Origin: Pseudomonadota bacterium
Lineage (GTDB): Bacteria > Pseudomonadota > Alphaproteobacteria > Rhizobiales > MH13
Direction of reading: 5' to 3'
Length of the DNA stretch: 64,000 nucleotides
Assembly (NCBI GenBank): GCA_039024915.1
Contig: JBCCPK010000007.1
Span: 124,001-188,000, forward strand
Below are positions 24,115-32,450 of the stretch, in pieces (within the stretch, counting starts at the first letter, position 1; each line of letters opens with the position of its first letter). Position numbers and translations under genes: made by a program. The notes beneath the pieces were generated by a model, which saw nothing but the letters and a program-made list of their open reading frames with translations, was not told the DNA's origin and ran no database searches.

Positions 24115-25527
24115 GTGAATATCCAAAAAAATGAACTGGACGGTTCAACGCCCATTGGCTCGCCAGTGCACGATGGTCGTTTGACCAGGACACTTGCTAA
24201 CGCATCCATTCTCGTCGTCGATGACGAACCGGGCATGCGCAACTTTCTGCAGAAAACGCTAGCGCGTGTGTGCAATCGCGTCGACGTTACCGCAAGCAGT
24301 GAGGAAGCAACCAAAGCGCTTGACCAGAGGCGGTACGACGTCATCGTGCTCGATAACGTCATGCCCAAGCAAACCGGCGTCGACTGGTTGACCGAGCAAA
24401 GCGAGATTGGGCTTTTCTCGGACGCAATTTTGATTACCGCTCACGCAGACCTCGATACGGCCATCGCTGCAATGAGAGCAGGTGCGTCGGACTTCCTGCT
24501 CAAGCCCTTCCGATCAAACCAGCTCATCAATGCCATTGCTCAAAGCCTCACCAAGACCAGACTGCGGCGCCAGAACAGCGTTCTGCGCAATGAGATAGAG
24601 GCAGGCCGGGACCTTTTGCGCCAGCGCGATGCGTTGGTTGGCAGTTCGGCAAAGATTGAAGAGGTTCGCAACATCATTCGGCGCGCGGCAACGACTGAAG
24701 CGCAAGTGATCATCCAAGGTGAGGTCGGCTCTGGCACGCAGATTGCGGCCCGTATGCTTCACAACAGGTCGAGCCGGGGCGAAAGTCCCTTCGCGTGGCT
24801 GCATTGCTCAACGCTTGACGAGCTGACATTCCAACGTCGGCTGTATGGAGCGATCGATCGGTCAACAGAGACAGGGCCGACAGATACTGCGTCACCGCAT
24901 GATGACGGTATTCTGGTGAGCGCGTCCGGGGGAACGCTTTACCTTGAGGATGTCGATACCCTGATTCCGCCTTGCCAGACCCTGCTGACACAGCTCCTGA
25001 CGGAGGAGCGCTTTCGACCCTTGGGGGCCGAGCGCAGCGTGCCGTTGGATGTTCGGATCATCGCATCCTCCAGAACGCCACTTCAGGAAGCGGTCGCCCA
25101 AGGGCGGTTCCGGCAGGATCTGTTTTATCTGCTCAGCGTCATCCAGGTCGACCTGCCGCCGTTGCGCGAACGCCAAGACGATATCATCGAGTTGGCCAAC
25201 TTCTTTCTCGACAGTCTTGCTGCCCGGATGGGGTTGGATAAACCAACCATGTCTGCCGGTGTGAAACGGCGATTAATCTCCTACGGTTGGCCGGGTAACG
25301 TCGTCGAACTGCGCAACACGATGGAACGCGCGCTTATCCAAGGCACCTTCGATCAAGCCGTCACAGACGGTAGCGGTCCAACTGTGGTTGAAACGCTTGC
25401 CGATGTTGAGAAGCGTCACATCCTTGAAGCCATCAGTTCCTGCGGTGGCAATCGCGCGCAAGCAGCCCGCCAGCTTGGCATCGCCCGCAAGACGATAGAC
25501 CGGAAATGCCAGGCTTGGGGCCTGTGA
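24115..25527 (+). CDS. NtrC-family response regulator with degenerate AAA+ domain
   Basis: A 470-residue regulator with intact receiver, altered ATPase domain and Fis-type DNA-binding end. Receiver (about 31-145): Asp36-Asp37, phosphoacceptor Asp80 in VLDNVMP, Lys130. AAA+ region (about 172-410): Walker A reads GEVGSGTQ (202-209), with threonine for the essential lysine; Walker B is TLYLED rather than TLFLDE; the GAFTGA sigma-54 loop is absent, being YGAIDRSTETG. C-terminus: NRAQAARQLGIARKTIDRK helix-turn-helix. It probably works without ATP hydrolysis, on a sigma-70-type promoter, as known for a few NtrC relatives lacking GAFTGA. The kinase gene follows 3 nt later. The GTG start is uncertain. 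Confidence 0.85.
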   Translation: MNIQKNELDGSTPIGSPVHDGRLTRTLANASILVVDDEPGMRNFLQKTLARVCNRVDVTASSEEATKALDQRRYDVIVLDNVMPKQTGVDWLTEQSEIGLFSDAILITAHADLDTAIAAMRAGASDFLLKPFRSNQLINAIAQSLTKTRLRRQNSVLRNEIEAGRDLLRQRDALVGSSAKIEEVRNIIRRAATTEAQVIIQGEVGSGTQIAARMLHNRSSRGESPFAWLHCSTLDELTFQRRLYGAIDRSTETGPTDTASPHDDGILVSASGGTLYLEDVDTLIPPCQTLLTQLLTEERFRPLGAERSVPLDVRIIASSRTPLQEAVAQGRFRQDLFYLLSVIQVDLPPLRERQDDIIELANFFLDSLAARMGLDKPTMSAGVKRRLISYGWPGNVVELRNTMERALIQGTFDQAVTDGSGPTVVETLADVEKRHILEAISSCGGNRAQAARQLGIARKTIDRKCQAWGL

Positions 25528-25530
25528 CAG

Positions 25531-27537
25531 ATGTTTCGCTCGGTCCGGCTTCGGCTGCTCGCTCTGGCGCTTCTGCCTCTCATCGTGGTCATGCCGGTCC
25601 TGCTGGGCCTGACGATGCTTCGCTGGGTCGACAAGTTTGATGAACTGCTTATCGCCAAAGTTGCCAGTGACCTGCGGATAGCGGAGCAATATTTTCACCG
25701 CATTGAAACCACTCAGGCTGAAGCGGTGGCGGCAGTGGCCCAGTCGGTTGATTTTGCCGAACGGCTTGATGGCCCGCCCGATCGGCTTTCAACCTATCTG
25801 GCGGAGCGGAAGGCTCTTGCTGAGCTGGATTTCCTGGTTCCGTTTGCCGGCGATGACCCGGCCATACCGGGCAGCGTCCTGCTGCTTGCGGCCCTGACGT
25901 CCGGAGAGGTGGGTGCTGCTGGTCTTGCGGTCCTGCAAAAGTCAGACTTGGAGCGCCTGGGTGATGAACTGGCCGAGCGGGCAGCAATCCCGCTTGTCGA
26001 AACCGAAGCGGCCCGACCACTCAGCGCAGGCAGTGAGGATCGAGGTCTTGTGCTGTTGGCCGTTCATCGTGACCCCCGAAGCGGTATGATCCTCGCAGGT
26101 GGGCGGCTCCTCAATCGCAACCTTTCGATTATCGATACGATGAACGCCCTCATTTATCGCGATGCAGGGGATGAGGCGGGCCAGCGCGCCGGCACAACGA
26201 CCCTTTTTCTCGATGATGTTCGCGTATCGACGAACGTTCGCCTCTTTGAGGGCGAACGCGCGCTGGGAACGCGCGTGTCGGAGGTGGTCTGGCAGCACGT
26301 GATGGGTGAAGGCGAGCCGTGGCTCGACCGGGCCTTCGTCGTCAATGATTGGTACATCTCGGGCTACGTTCCGCTTACTGACATCGAAGGGCAGCGTGTG
26401 GGCATGCTCTACACGGGCTTTCTCGAAGCACCATTCTCCGAGCAGCGCTCGACAACCGTACTCACGCTTATTCTCGCTTTCCTTGCCGTTGTCTGCGTCT
26501 CCGTTCCCATTTTCCTGAAGCTCGCTCAGGGTGTGTTCTCGCCACTGGAGAAGATGACGGCCACCATGGATCGGGTCGGCGTTGGTGAACTGGGCGCCAG
26601 AATCGGTAAGGTCAAAGCCAAAGACGAGATTGGGCAAGTCGCAAGCCACCTCGATCAATTACTTGATCAGGTTCAGGAGCGCGATGAAAGGCTGCGCAAC
26701 TACGCCGACAATCTCAATGAACAGGTTGAAAAGCGTACCGAGGAGCTCCGGGAGGCCAACCAACAGCTTGAAGCGACCTACGAGCAACTTGTCGTCTCCG
26801 AGAAGCTCGCCTCAATCGGTGAAATCACCGCTGGCGTCGCCCACGAAATCAACAATCCCGTCGCTGTCATCCAGGGCAATCTCGAAATCATACGAAGCGG
26901 ACTGGGCGAAGAAGCGCGCGACTATAAAGTCGAATTCGACCTCATCGATGGGCAGACGCATCGGATCAATACGATCGTAAGAAAGCTGCTGAACTTCTCT
27001 CGATCGGATGAACTGTCCGAGATGCCCTCGCAGGTCAGCCCGCGCGATAGTGTTGACGATACGGCAATCCTTGTTGGTGCCGATCTCCGAAACGACGCCA
27101 TTGTTCTGGTGCGTCATCACGACAATGCGACGCCCGACATCCGGATTGTCGCGACGGAGTTGCAGCAGGTCCTGGTGAACCTCATCATCAATGCCGCGCA
27201 AGCGATTGGTAGCGATGGACAAGTAACCGTCGAAACGCTGCCCGGCGAACGCAACGGTGTCCCGGGTGCCATTATTCGTGTCACCGATACCGGTCCGGGA
27301 ATTGAAGCGGCGCGACTCAGCCATGTCTTCGACCCGTTTTTCACCACCAAGCTAGGCGAAGGGACCGGTTTGGGCTTGTCGATCAGCCAATCGCTGGTTC
27401 AACGGGCGGGTGGGACCATCACGGCGCATAGTACTTTAGGCGAAGGCGCGGTGTTTGAGGTCTGGCTACCGGCTCTGGACAATTCGACCCGATCTGACAC
27501 CGACGTCGAAAACGAAGTGGACATTTTGTCCATTTAG
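25531..27537 (+). CDS. Sensor histidine kinase with periplasmic cache domain
   Basis: A 668-residue membrane kinase that should phosphorylate the regulator encoded just upstream. Order: transmembrane helix (about 8-30), periplasmic single-cache-type domain ending in the RVSTNV...GERALGTR motif (about 31-305), second helix (about 308-330), HAMP (to about 385), coiled coil, dimerisation domain with His438 in GVAHEINNP, and ATPase domain with NLIINAAQAI, DTGPGI and GTGLGLSI. Cache domains of this type sense small organic ligands outside the membrane. The downstream formate/oxalate-type genes suggest a small carboxylate ligand, as inference. Confidence 0.9.
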   Translation: MFRSVRLRLLALALLPLIVVMPVLLGLTMLRWVDKFDELLIAKVASDLRIAEQYFHRIETTQAEAVAAVAQSVDFAERLDGPPDRLSTYLAERKALAELDFLVPFAGDDPAIPGSVLLLAALTSGEVGAAGLAVLQKSDLERLGDELAERAAIPLVETEAARPLSAGSEDRGLVLLAVHRDPRSGMILAGGRLLNRNLSIIDTMNALIYRDAGDEAGQRAGTTTLFLDDVRVSTNVRLFEGERALGTRVSEVVWQHVMGEGEPWLDRAFVVNDWYISGYVPLTDIEGQRVGMLYTGFLEAPFSEQRSTTVLTLILAFLAVVCVSVPIFLKLAQGVFSPLEKMTATMDRVGVGELGARIGKVKAKDEIGQVASHLDQLLDQVQERDERLRNYADNLNEQVEKRTEELREANQQLEATYEQLVVSEKLASIGEITAGVAHEINNPVAVIQGNLEIIRSGLGEEARDYKVEFDLIDGQTHRINTIVRKLLNFSRSDELSEMPSQVSPRDSVDDTAILVGADLRNDAIVLVRHHDNATPDIRIVATELQQVLVNLIINAAQAIGSDGQVTVETLPGERNGVPGAIIRVTDTGPGIEAARLSHVFDPFFTTKLGEGTGLGLSISQSLVQRAGGTITAHSTLGEGAVFEVWLPALDNSTRSDTDVENEVDILSI

Positions 27538-27558
27538 CTGGTTTGATTTGGGCTCAAA

Positions 27559-27589
27559 GTGGCCAAAAAGACCAGACTCTATGTGGCCA
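27559..27589 (+). promoter_or_regulatory. Direct repeats GTGGCCA upstream of the OFA transporter gene
   Basis: GTGGCCA occurs at 27559-27565 and 27583-27589, 24 bp apart, each followed by a purine-rich AAAAG or GAAAT. Each core TGGCCA is itself palindromic. The pair lies between the kinase stop and the OFA gene start. Spacing near two helical turns suits a dimeric activator; the adjacent response regulator is the natural candidate. Confidence 0.4.
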
Positions 27590-27743
27590 GAAATCCCCAT
27601 AACCCATTGTACTTACATCATATTTTTCTTTGACACATGGACATCTCGCGTGGGTAAACAACCCCAGGTGCGGCATTTTGGCGATCTCGCAATCCGCATC
27701 GCGACTTTGGGGGCAATGGTGCCTCGCAAACGGGGAGACGCTC

Positions 27744-29447
27744 ATGTCTAGCGCATCTGGAGGAGCCCTGGGGTTCCTCAAAAAGGAAAACATTGTGGCC
27801 CCCGAGGGCTACAATCGCTGGCGGGTACCGCCAGCTTCAATCGCGATCCATTTGTGCATCGGCTCGGTGTACGCGTGGTCTGTCTTCAACCCGGCGCTGA
27901 CGCGTGAATTGGGCGTTGTCGCCCCCTCTGGCGGTGACTGGTCGCTGTCATCGGTTGTCTGGATTTTCTCGGTCGCCATCGTCGTTCTGGGCCTGACCGC
28001 CGCCGTTGGCGGCAAGTGGCTTGAGAAAGTCGGCCCGCGCTACGTTGGCGTCGTGGCGGCCCTTCTGTGGGGCGGCGGATTTGTCATTGGCTCCGCCGGT
28101 ATCGCCAACCACCAACTGTGGATGGTTTATCTGGGATACGGCGTGTTTGGCGGCGCAGGTCTCGGCCTGGGCTATGTCTCACCGGTTTCAACGCTTATCC
28201 GATGGTTCCCTGACCGCCGCGGTATGGCGACGGGCATGGCGATCATGGGCTTCGGCGGCGGCGCAATGATTGGCGCTCCGCTCAAGCAGTGGCTGTTGAG
28301 CATCTACCAGAAAGCGCCAGACTTCCTGGGCGCCGAAAGCGCAGTGTCACTGGTCACCGAAGGCGGTCGCCGGTTTGCCGAAACCACCAACGGTCTTGTG
28401 GAAGTCGTGGTTGCATCTGCCGACCAGGCTGCATCGTTCGGTGGTGAAGCTGGCGTCTATGTCGTGGGCACCGGCAACACGGGTGCAGCATCGACCTTCC
28501 TGACCCTCGGTATCGTGTACCTCCTGGTCATGATCTTCGCTGCGTTCCAGTACCGCGTGCCGCGCGAAGGCTGGAAGCCCGCCGGTTGGGAGCCCAAGCC
28601 TGTCGCTTCCGGCATGGTCACGCGCAACAATGTGCACATCGATCAGGCGCTCAAGACACCTCAGTTCTGGCTGCTGTGGGTTGTGCTTTGCTTCAACGTG
28701 ACCGCCGGTATCGGTGTGATCGGTGTGGCGAAAACCATGATCAACGAGATCTTCGGCGACTTGGCGCTTGTAACCGCTGCGTTCGCAGGCACCTACGTGC
28801 TGATGATCTCCGTGTTCAACATGGTCGGCCGCTTCTTCTGGGCGTCCACGTCGGACTTCATCGGTCGCAAGAACACCTATCACTGCTTCTTCATTATCGG
28901 CACCATCCTGTACTGCACGATCCCGTTCTGGGCAGGCATGGGCGGAACCACGGCACTGCTGGGCTTCTACATCGCCACCATGATCATCTTCACGATGTAT
29001 GGCGGCGGCTTCGCGACGATCCCCGCCTATCTGGCCGATATCTTCGGCACGATGCACGTTGGCGGCATCCATGGTCGTCTTCTGACGGCATGGTCGACGG
29101 CCGGTGTGCTTGGCCCGTTCGCCATCACGTTCCTTCGCGATATGTCGAAGAACAACGCGATCACCGACCTGGTTGCCAAGGTTGACCCGTCGGTCTTCCA
29201 AGAGACCTTTGGCGCTCCGGTCGCGCAGCTTCGGGAACTTGTGGACGCCAACACGGTGACCATCGCGAAGCTGATGGAGATCGTGCCCGCAGGCACCGTC
29301 GACCCAAGCTCGACGCTCTACAACACCACCATGTTCGCCATGGCTGGGTTGCTGGTGATCGCGTTCTTCGCCAACCTCATGGTTCGCCCGGTTGGTGAGA
29401 AGCATCATCACAAGGAGCCCGAAGCGGTCGCAGTACCCGCGGAGTAA
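27744..29447 (+). CDS. OFA-family (oxalate/formate antiporter-like) MFS transporter
   Basis: A 567-residue twelve-helix major facilitator of the oxalate:formate antiporter family. The start region (YNRWRVPPASIAIHLCIGSVYAWSVF) and the RWFPDRRGMATGMAIMGFGGGA loop are family hallmarks. It is longer than usual (about 420) because of an insertion of roughly 60 hydrophilic residues between helices 6 and 7 and an extended loop before the last helix. ATG 27744 follows GGGGAGA; upstream in-frame codons lack a binding site. The neighbours (formate dehydrogenase-like enzyme, FdhD) favour formate, oxalate or another small carboxylate as substrate. Confidence 0.88.
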   Translation: MSSASGGALGFLKKENIVAPEGYNRWRVPPASIAIHLCIGSVYAWSVFNPALTRELGVVAPSGGDWSLSSVVWIFSVAIVVLGLTAAVGGKWLEKVGPRYVGVVAALLWGGGFVIGSAGIANHQLWMVYLGYGVFGGAGLGLGYVSPVSTLIRWFPDRRGMATGMAIMGFGGGAMIGAPLKQWLLSIYQKAPDFLGAESAVSLVTEGGRRFAETTNGLVEVVVASADQAASFGGEAGVYVVGTGNTGAASTFLTLGIVYLLVMIFAAFQYRVPREGWKPAGWEPKPVASGMVTRNNVHIDQALKTPQFWLLWVVLCFNVTAGIGVIGVAKTMINEIFGDLALVTAAFAGTYVLMISVFNMVGRFFWASTSDFIGRKNTYHCFFIIGTILYCTIPFWAGMGGTTALLGFYIATMIIFTMYGGGFATIPAYLADIFGTMHVGGIHGRLLTAWSTAGVLGPFAITFLRDMSKNNAITDLVAKVDPSVFQETFGAPVAQLRELVDANTVTIAKLMEIVPAGTVDPSSTLYNTTMFAMAGLLVIAFFANLMVRPVGEKHHHKEPEAVAVPAE

Positions 29448-29473
29448 ACTCCACCCCCTGAGACACGAAAACT

Positions 29474-29498
29474 GGTGGCCCGGTCTGACTGGGCCACC
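29474..29498 (+). terminator. Hairpin after the OFA transporter gene
   Basis: Eight-base-pair perfect stem GGTGGCCC/GGGCCACC with loop GGTCTGACT, shortly after the OFA stop. It may stop or stabilise the OFA transcript; no uridine tract follows, so intrinsic termination is not assured. Confidence 0.4.
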
Positions 29499-29683
29499 GA
29501 CCACCTCCCAACACAACAGTTGCGCCAGGCGCCAGCATCTCTCAAGATCGAGACGCGCTGGTTTGGCCCAAAGCACCGCCCTCCCCCCGCCCCGAGCGGA
29601 GTACCGAGCGGAACGCTGAAGCCACCCGAGCCGGCGCGCATCAGGGCAACGCCCCAAGGGCACTGCTCTGAAGACTGATGACC

Positions 29684-29692
29684 TGGCCAAAA
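29684..29692 (+). promoter_or_regulatory. TGGCCAAAA motif upstream of the formate dehydrogenase-like gene
   Basis: TGGCCAAAA repeats the motif at 27560-27568 upstream of the OFA gene. It lies about 90 bp before the molybdoenzyme start. Proposed as a binding site for the response regulator encoded at 24115. Confidence 0.35.
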
Positions 29693-29776
29693 GGGGCACA
29701 TGACCTCTGACGCCGGAGACGTTTTCCAACCACGGGGATCGGGCCTGGTGGGGCGAAAGCGGGGGAAATGCTTGTT

Positions 29777-32149
29777 ATGGCAAACCACACCACCTTCGAT
29801 GACGATCGGTCAACGACCACGGATACGACCGCACGCGATGCAGCGGTCTCCGACAAAGACTTCATAGGCAAAAGCTCGAAAGCCGCTGGCGGTTGGGGCG
29901 CATTGAAGAGCGTTGGAAAGCGCCTGTTGCGCAGCGGCCAGCCCCTGACCAATGTCCGCACACTATTGAAGACCAATCAGCCGCACGGCTTTGACTGTCC
30001 CGGGTGCGCTTGGGGCGATCCGGAGCATGGCTCGTCTTTTGAGTTCTGCGAGAACGGCGTGAAGGCCGTCTCGTGGGAAGCAACAAAAGAACGCGTCACG
30101 CCAGATTTCTTCAAAACGCACAGCGTCTCTGCGCTTCAGCAGTGGAGCGATTTCGACCTTGAGCATGAGGGGCGTCTGACCCACCCCATGCGCTACAACA
30201 GCGAAACAGACCACTATGAGGAGGTCTCATGGGATGATGCCTTTGCCGAGATTGGCGCGGAGCTGAACAAGCTCGACGACCCCAATAAGGCGGAGTTCTA
30301 TACGTCCGGACGCACGTCTAACGAGGCCGCTTTCCTCTACCAGACCTTCATTCGCCTGTATGGCACCAACAACATGCCCGATTGCTCGAACATGTGTCAC
30401 GAGGCAAGCGGCGTTGCGCTGACTGAGGCCATCGGTATCGGAAAGGGCACTGTCCGGCTTGAGGACTTCGACGAGTGTGATGCGATCTTCTGTGTGGGGC
30501 AGAACCCTGGCACGAATCATCCTCGGATGCTCGCGGAACTTCGCAAGGCGGTCGAGAACGGCGCACGGGTCGTCGTTTTCAATCCGCTCAAGGAAAAAGG
30601 TCTTAAGCGCTTCGCTGACCCGCAGGAAAAGCTGGAAATGATCCGTGGCGGTAGCGAGGCCACCTCCACGGACTACTTCTGCCCTCGGCTTGGCGGCGAC
30701 ATGGCCATCTTCCGCGGTATGGGCAAACTTGTCTTTGAAGCGGAAGACCACGCCCAGCGCGAGGGGCTGCCCTCCGTGCTTGATCATGACTTCGTCCATG
30801 AACACAGCGCAGGCATCGAGGATTATCGCAAACGCTGCGAAGAGACATCGTGGGAGCAGATAGAAGAGCAGTCCGGCCTGTCGCGCGACGACATCGCTTA
30901 CTGTGCGGACATTTACATGAACTCCGAACGCGTGATCGCGACCTGGGCGATGGGTGTCACGCAGCACCGGCATTCCGTTCCCACTATCCGTGAGATCGCC
31001 AGTTTCATGTTGCTGCGCGGCAACATCGGCAAGCCCGGGGCCGGCTTGTGCCCGGTACGTGGCCATTCAAACGTTCAGGGCGACCGCACCGTCGGCATCA
31101 ACGAAAAGGCGCCCAAGCCACTGCTGGATGCGATGGAGAAGGAACTGGGCGTTCCACTGCCGCGCGAGCCAGGCCACAACGTGTTGCACGCCATCGGCGC
31201 GATGCTCGAAGGGTCGGCGAAAGCCTTTATCGGCATGGGCGGCAACTTCGCCCGCGCGACCCCCGATAGTGAACTGGTTGCGGACGCTTTTAAGCGGATG
31301 CCGCTTGCCGTCCATGTGGCGACAAAGCTCAATCATGGCCATCTCATGCCAGGCCAGAAGAGTTTCCTTCTGCCGTGTCTTGGGCGCACAGAGATCGACA
31401 AGAACTCGAAGGGCGTGCCTCAAATGGTGACGGTCGAAGATTCCATGTCGATGGTCCACGGCTCAGGCGGCATCAACCAGCCGGCTTCCAAACACCTACT
31501 GTCCGAGGTGAAAATCGTCGCCGGTATCGCAAAGGCGACCGTTGGCAGCGCGGTCGTGGACTGGGACACGCTCTCCGATGACAATGATCTCATCCGCGAC
31601 ATGATTGCCCGCGTTCTGCCGATCTACGGGAACTTCAACGAAGATGTGCGCAAGCCGCGCGGCTTCCGGCTGCGCAACGGCGCATCATACCGTGACTTCA
31701 AGACGACGAACGGCAAAGCCAACTTCACCTCGCACGACCTGCCTGAGCAAACCGAATGGCAGCGCAGCCAACAGGACGATGGCACCTTTGTATTGCAGAC
31801 CTTCCGGTCGCATGATCAATACAACACAACCGTGTATGGCATGGATGATCGGTACCGCGGCGTCTTCGGTCTGCGCGAGATCGTCTTTATGAACCCCAAA
31901 GATATGAAGCGCCTTGGCGTCAAAGCGCGTGGCCTCGTCAACATCATCGGCGTGCATGATGATGGTGTGGAGCGGGTCTGCAACGGGTTCCGCGTTGTTC
32001 CCTATGACACACCGCTCGGCTGCGTTGCGGGCTACTATCCGGAAATGAATGTTCTGGTGCCGCACGGCCAGTTTGGGGTTCAGAGCTACACGCCGGCATC
32101 AAAATCAGTACTCGTTCGCTTCGAAGTTGTGTCCGATGATGACGGCTGA
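29777..32149 (+). CDS. FdhF/YdeP-family molybdopterin oxidoreductase (formate dehydrogenase-like)
   Basis: A 790-residue molybdopterin enzyme of the FdhF/YdeP type. It shows CPGCAW (Cys74, Cys77) near the N-terminus, a probable metal-site cysteine in DCSNMCHEASG, cofactor-binding stretches such as CVGQNPGTNHPR and VRGHSNVQGDRT, and the C-terminal MopB-type domain. No Tat signal is seen, so it should be cytoplasmic. The family is linked to formate oxidation or acid resistance, with little direct biochemistry. ATG 29777 is preferred to ATG 29768 because GGGGGA is then about 10 nt away. FdhD downstream, needed to sulfurate the cofactor of formate dehydrogenases, supports a formate-type reaction. 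Confidence 0.85.
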   Translation: MANHTTFDDDRSTTTDTTARDAAVSDKDFIGKSSKAAGGWGALKSVGKRLLRSGQPLTNVRTLLKTNQPHGFDCPGCAWGDPEHGSSFEFCENGVKAVSWEATKERVTPDFFKTHSVSALQQWSDFDLEHEGRLTHPMRYNSETDHYEEVSWDDAFAEIGAELNKLDDPNKAEFYTSGRTSNEAAFLYQTFIRLYGTNNMPDCSNMCHEASGVALTEAIGIGKGTVRLEDFDECDAIFCVGQNPGTNHPRMLAELRKAVENGARVVVFNPLKEKGLKRFADPQEKLEMIRGGSEATSTDYFCPRLGGDMAIFRGMGKLVFEAEDHAQREGLPSVLDHDFVHEHSAGIEDYRKRCEETSWEQIEEQSGLSRDDIAYCADIYMNSERVIATWAMGVTQHRHSVPTIREIASFMLLRGNIGKPGAGLCPVRGHSNVQGDRTVGINEKAPKPLLDAMEKELGVPLPREPGHNVLHAIGAMLEGSAKAFIGMGGNFARATPDSELVADAFKRMPLAVHVATKLNHGHLMPGQKSFLLPCLGRTEIDKNSKGVPQMVTVEDSMSMVHGSGGINQPASKHLLSEVKIVAGIAKATVGSAVVDWDTLSDDNDLIRDMIARVLPIYGNFNEDVRKPRGFRLRNGASYRDFKTTNGKANFTSHDLPEQTEWQRSQQDDGTFVLQTFRSHDQYNTTVYGMDDRYRGVFGLREIVFMNPKDMKRLGVKARGLVNIIGVHDDGVERVCNGFRVVPYDTPLGCVAGYYPEMNVLVPHGQFGVQSYTPASKSVLVRFEVVSDDDG

Positions 32150-32450
32150 GAAGCGAGAGCGGACCGAGACCCAGTTTGAAAGTTTGGTCGAACGGCTCTT
32201 GCACGATGAGGCCAATGATCTGACGCCGCTTGCGGCAGGGCTGATCGCTGCCTCCCACAGCGGCTACTGCTCCGACAGCCACACCTTCTCCAAGCGCCTG
32301 GGCATCGAGCATGCCCTGGTCATCCGCGAGTGCGTCCAACTGGCTCACGAGGGTGGTGCGATCACGATCGACCAGACCCACACGCGCACGCAGCGCGTGA
32401 CCTATTCGCTGACGAACGCAGGGCTGTCGATGATTGAGGCAGCAAACTGA
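32136..32450 (+). CDS. Small winged-helix-like protein between formate dehydrogenase-like gene and fdhD
   Basis: A 104-residue acidic-start protein I cannot name with certainty. It overlaps the molybdoenzyme gene by 14 nt (tandem ATG codons at 32136 and 32139) and overlaps the fdhD start by one base, so it is coupled to both. The pattern LGIEHALVIRECVQLAHEGGAITI...YSLTNAGLSMIEAA resembles a small winged helix of the kind that ends in a turn before LTxxG. It may be an accessory or regulatory factor for the dehydrogenase. A role as a non-catalytic subunit is also possible. Confidence 0.7.
   Translation: MMTAEKRERTETQFESLVERLLHDEANDLTPLAAGLIAASHSGYCSDSHTFSKRLGIEHALVIRECVQLAHEGGAITIDQTHTRTQRVTYSLTNAGLSMIEAAN

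Larger units (their letters stand above)
29448..29776 (+). other. Intergenic region between OFA carrier and formate dehydrogenase-like gene
   Basis: No gene is supported in these 329 bases. A perfect hairpin GGTGGCCC (29474-29481) / GGGCCACC (29491-29498), 9-nt loop, stands 26 nt after the OFA stop without a T-tract. TGGCCAAAA is at 29684-29692, matching the repeats before the OFA gene. The two genes may therefore be transcribed separately under one regulator. Confidence 0.45.

Noticed and set aside
28347-29729. 460-codon minus-strand ORF opposite the OFA transporter gene
   Set aside because: The plus strand clearly encodes a membrane transporter with family motifs. The antisense frame is an Arg/His/Asp-rich shadow.
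30227-31066. Minus-strand ORF of 279 codons inside the formate dehydrogenase-like gene
   Set aside because: Fully inside a gene with strong molybdoenzyme motifs; no own binding site or known domain.
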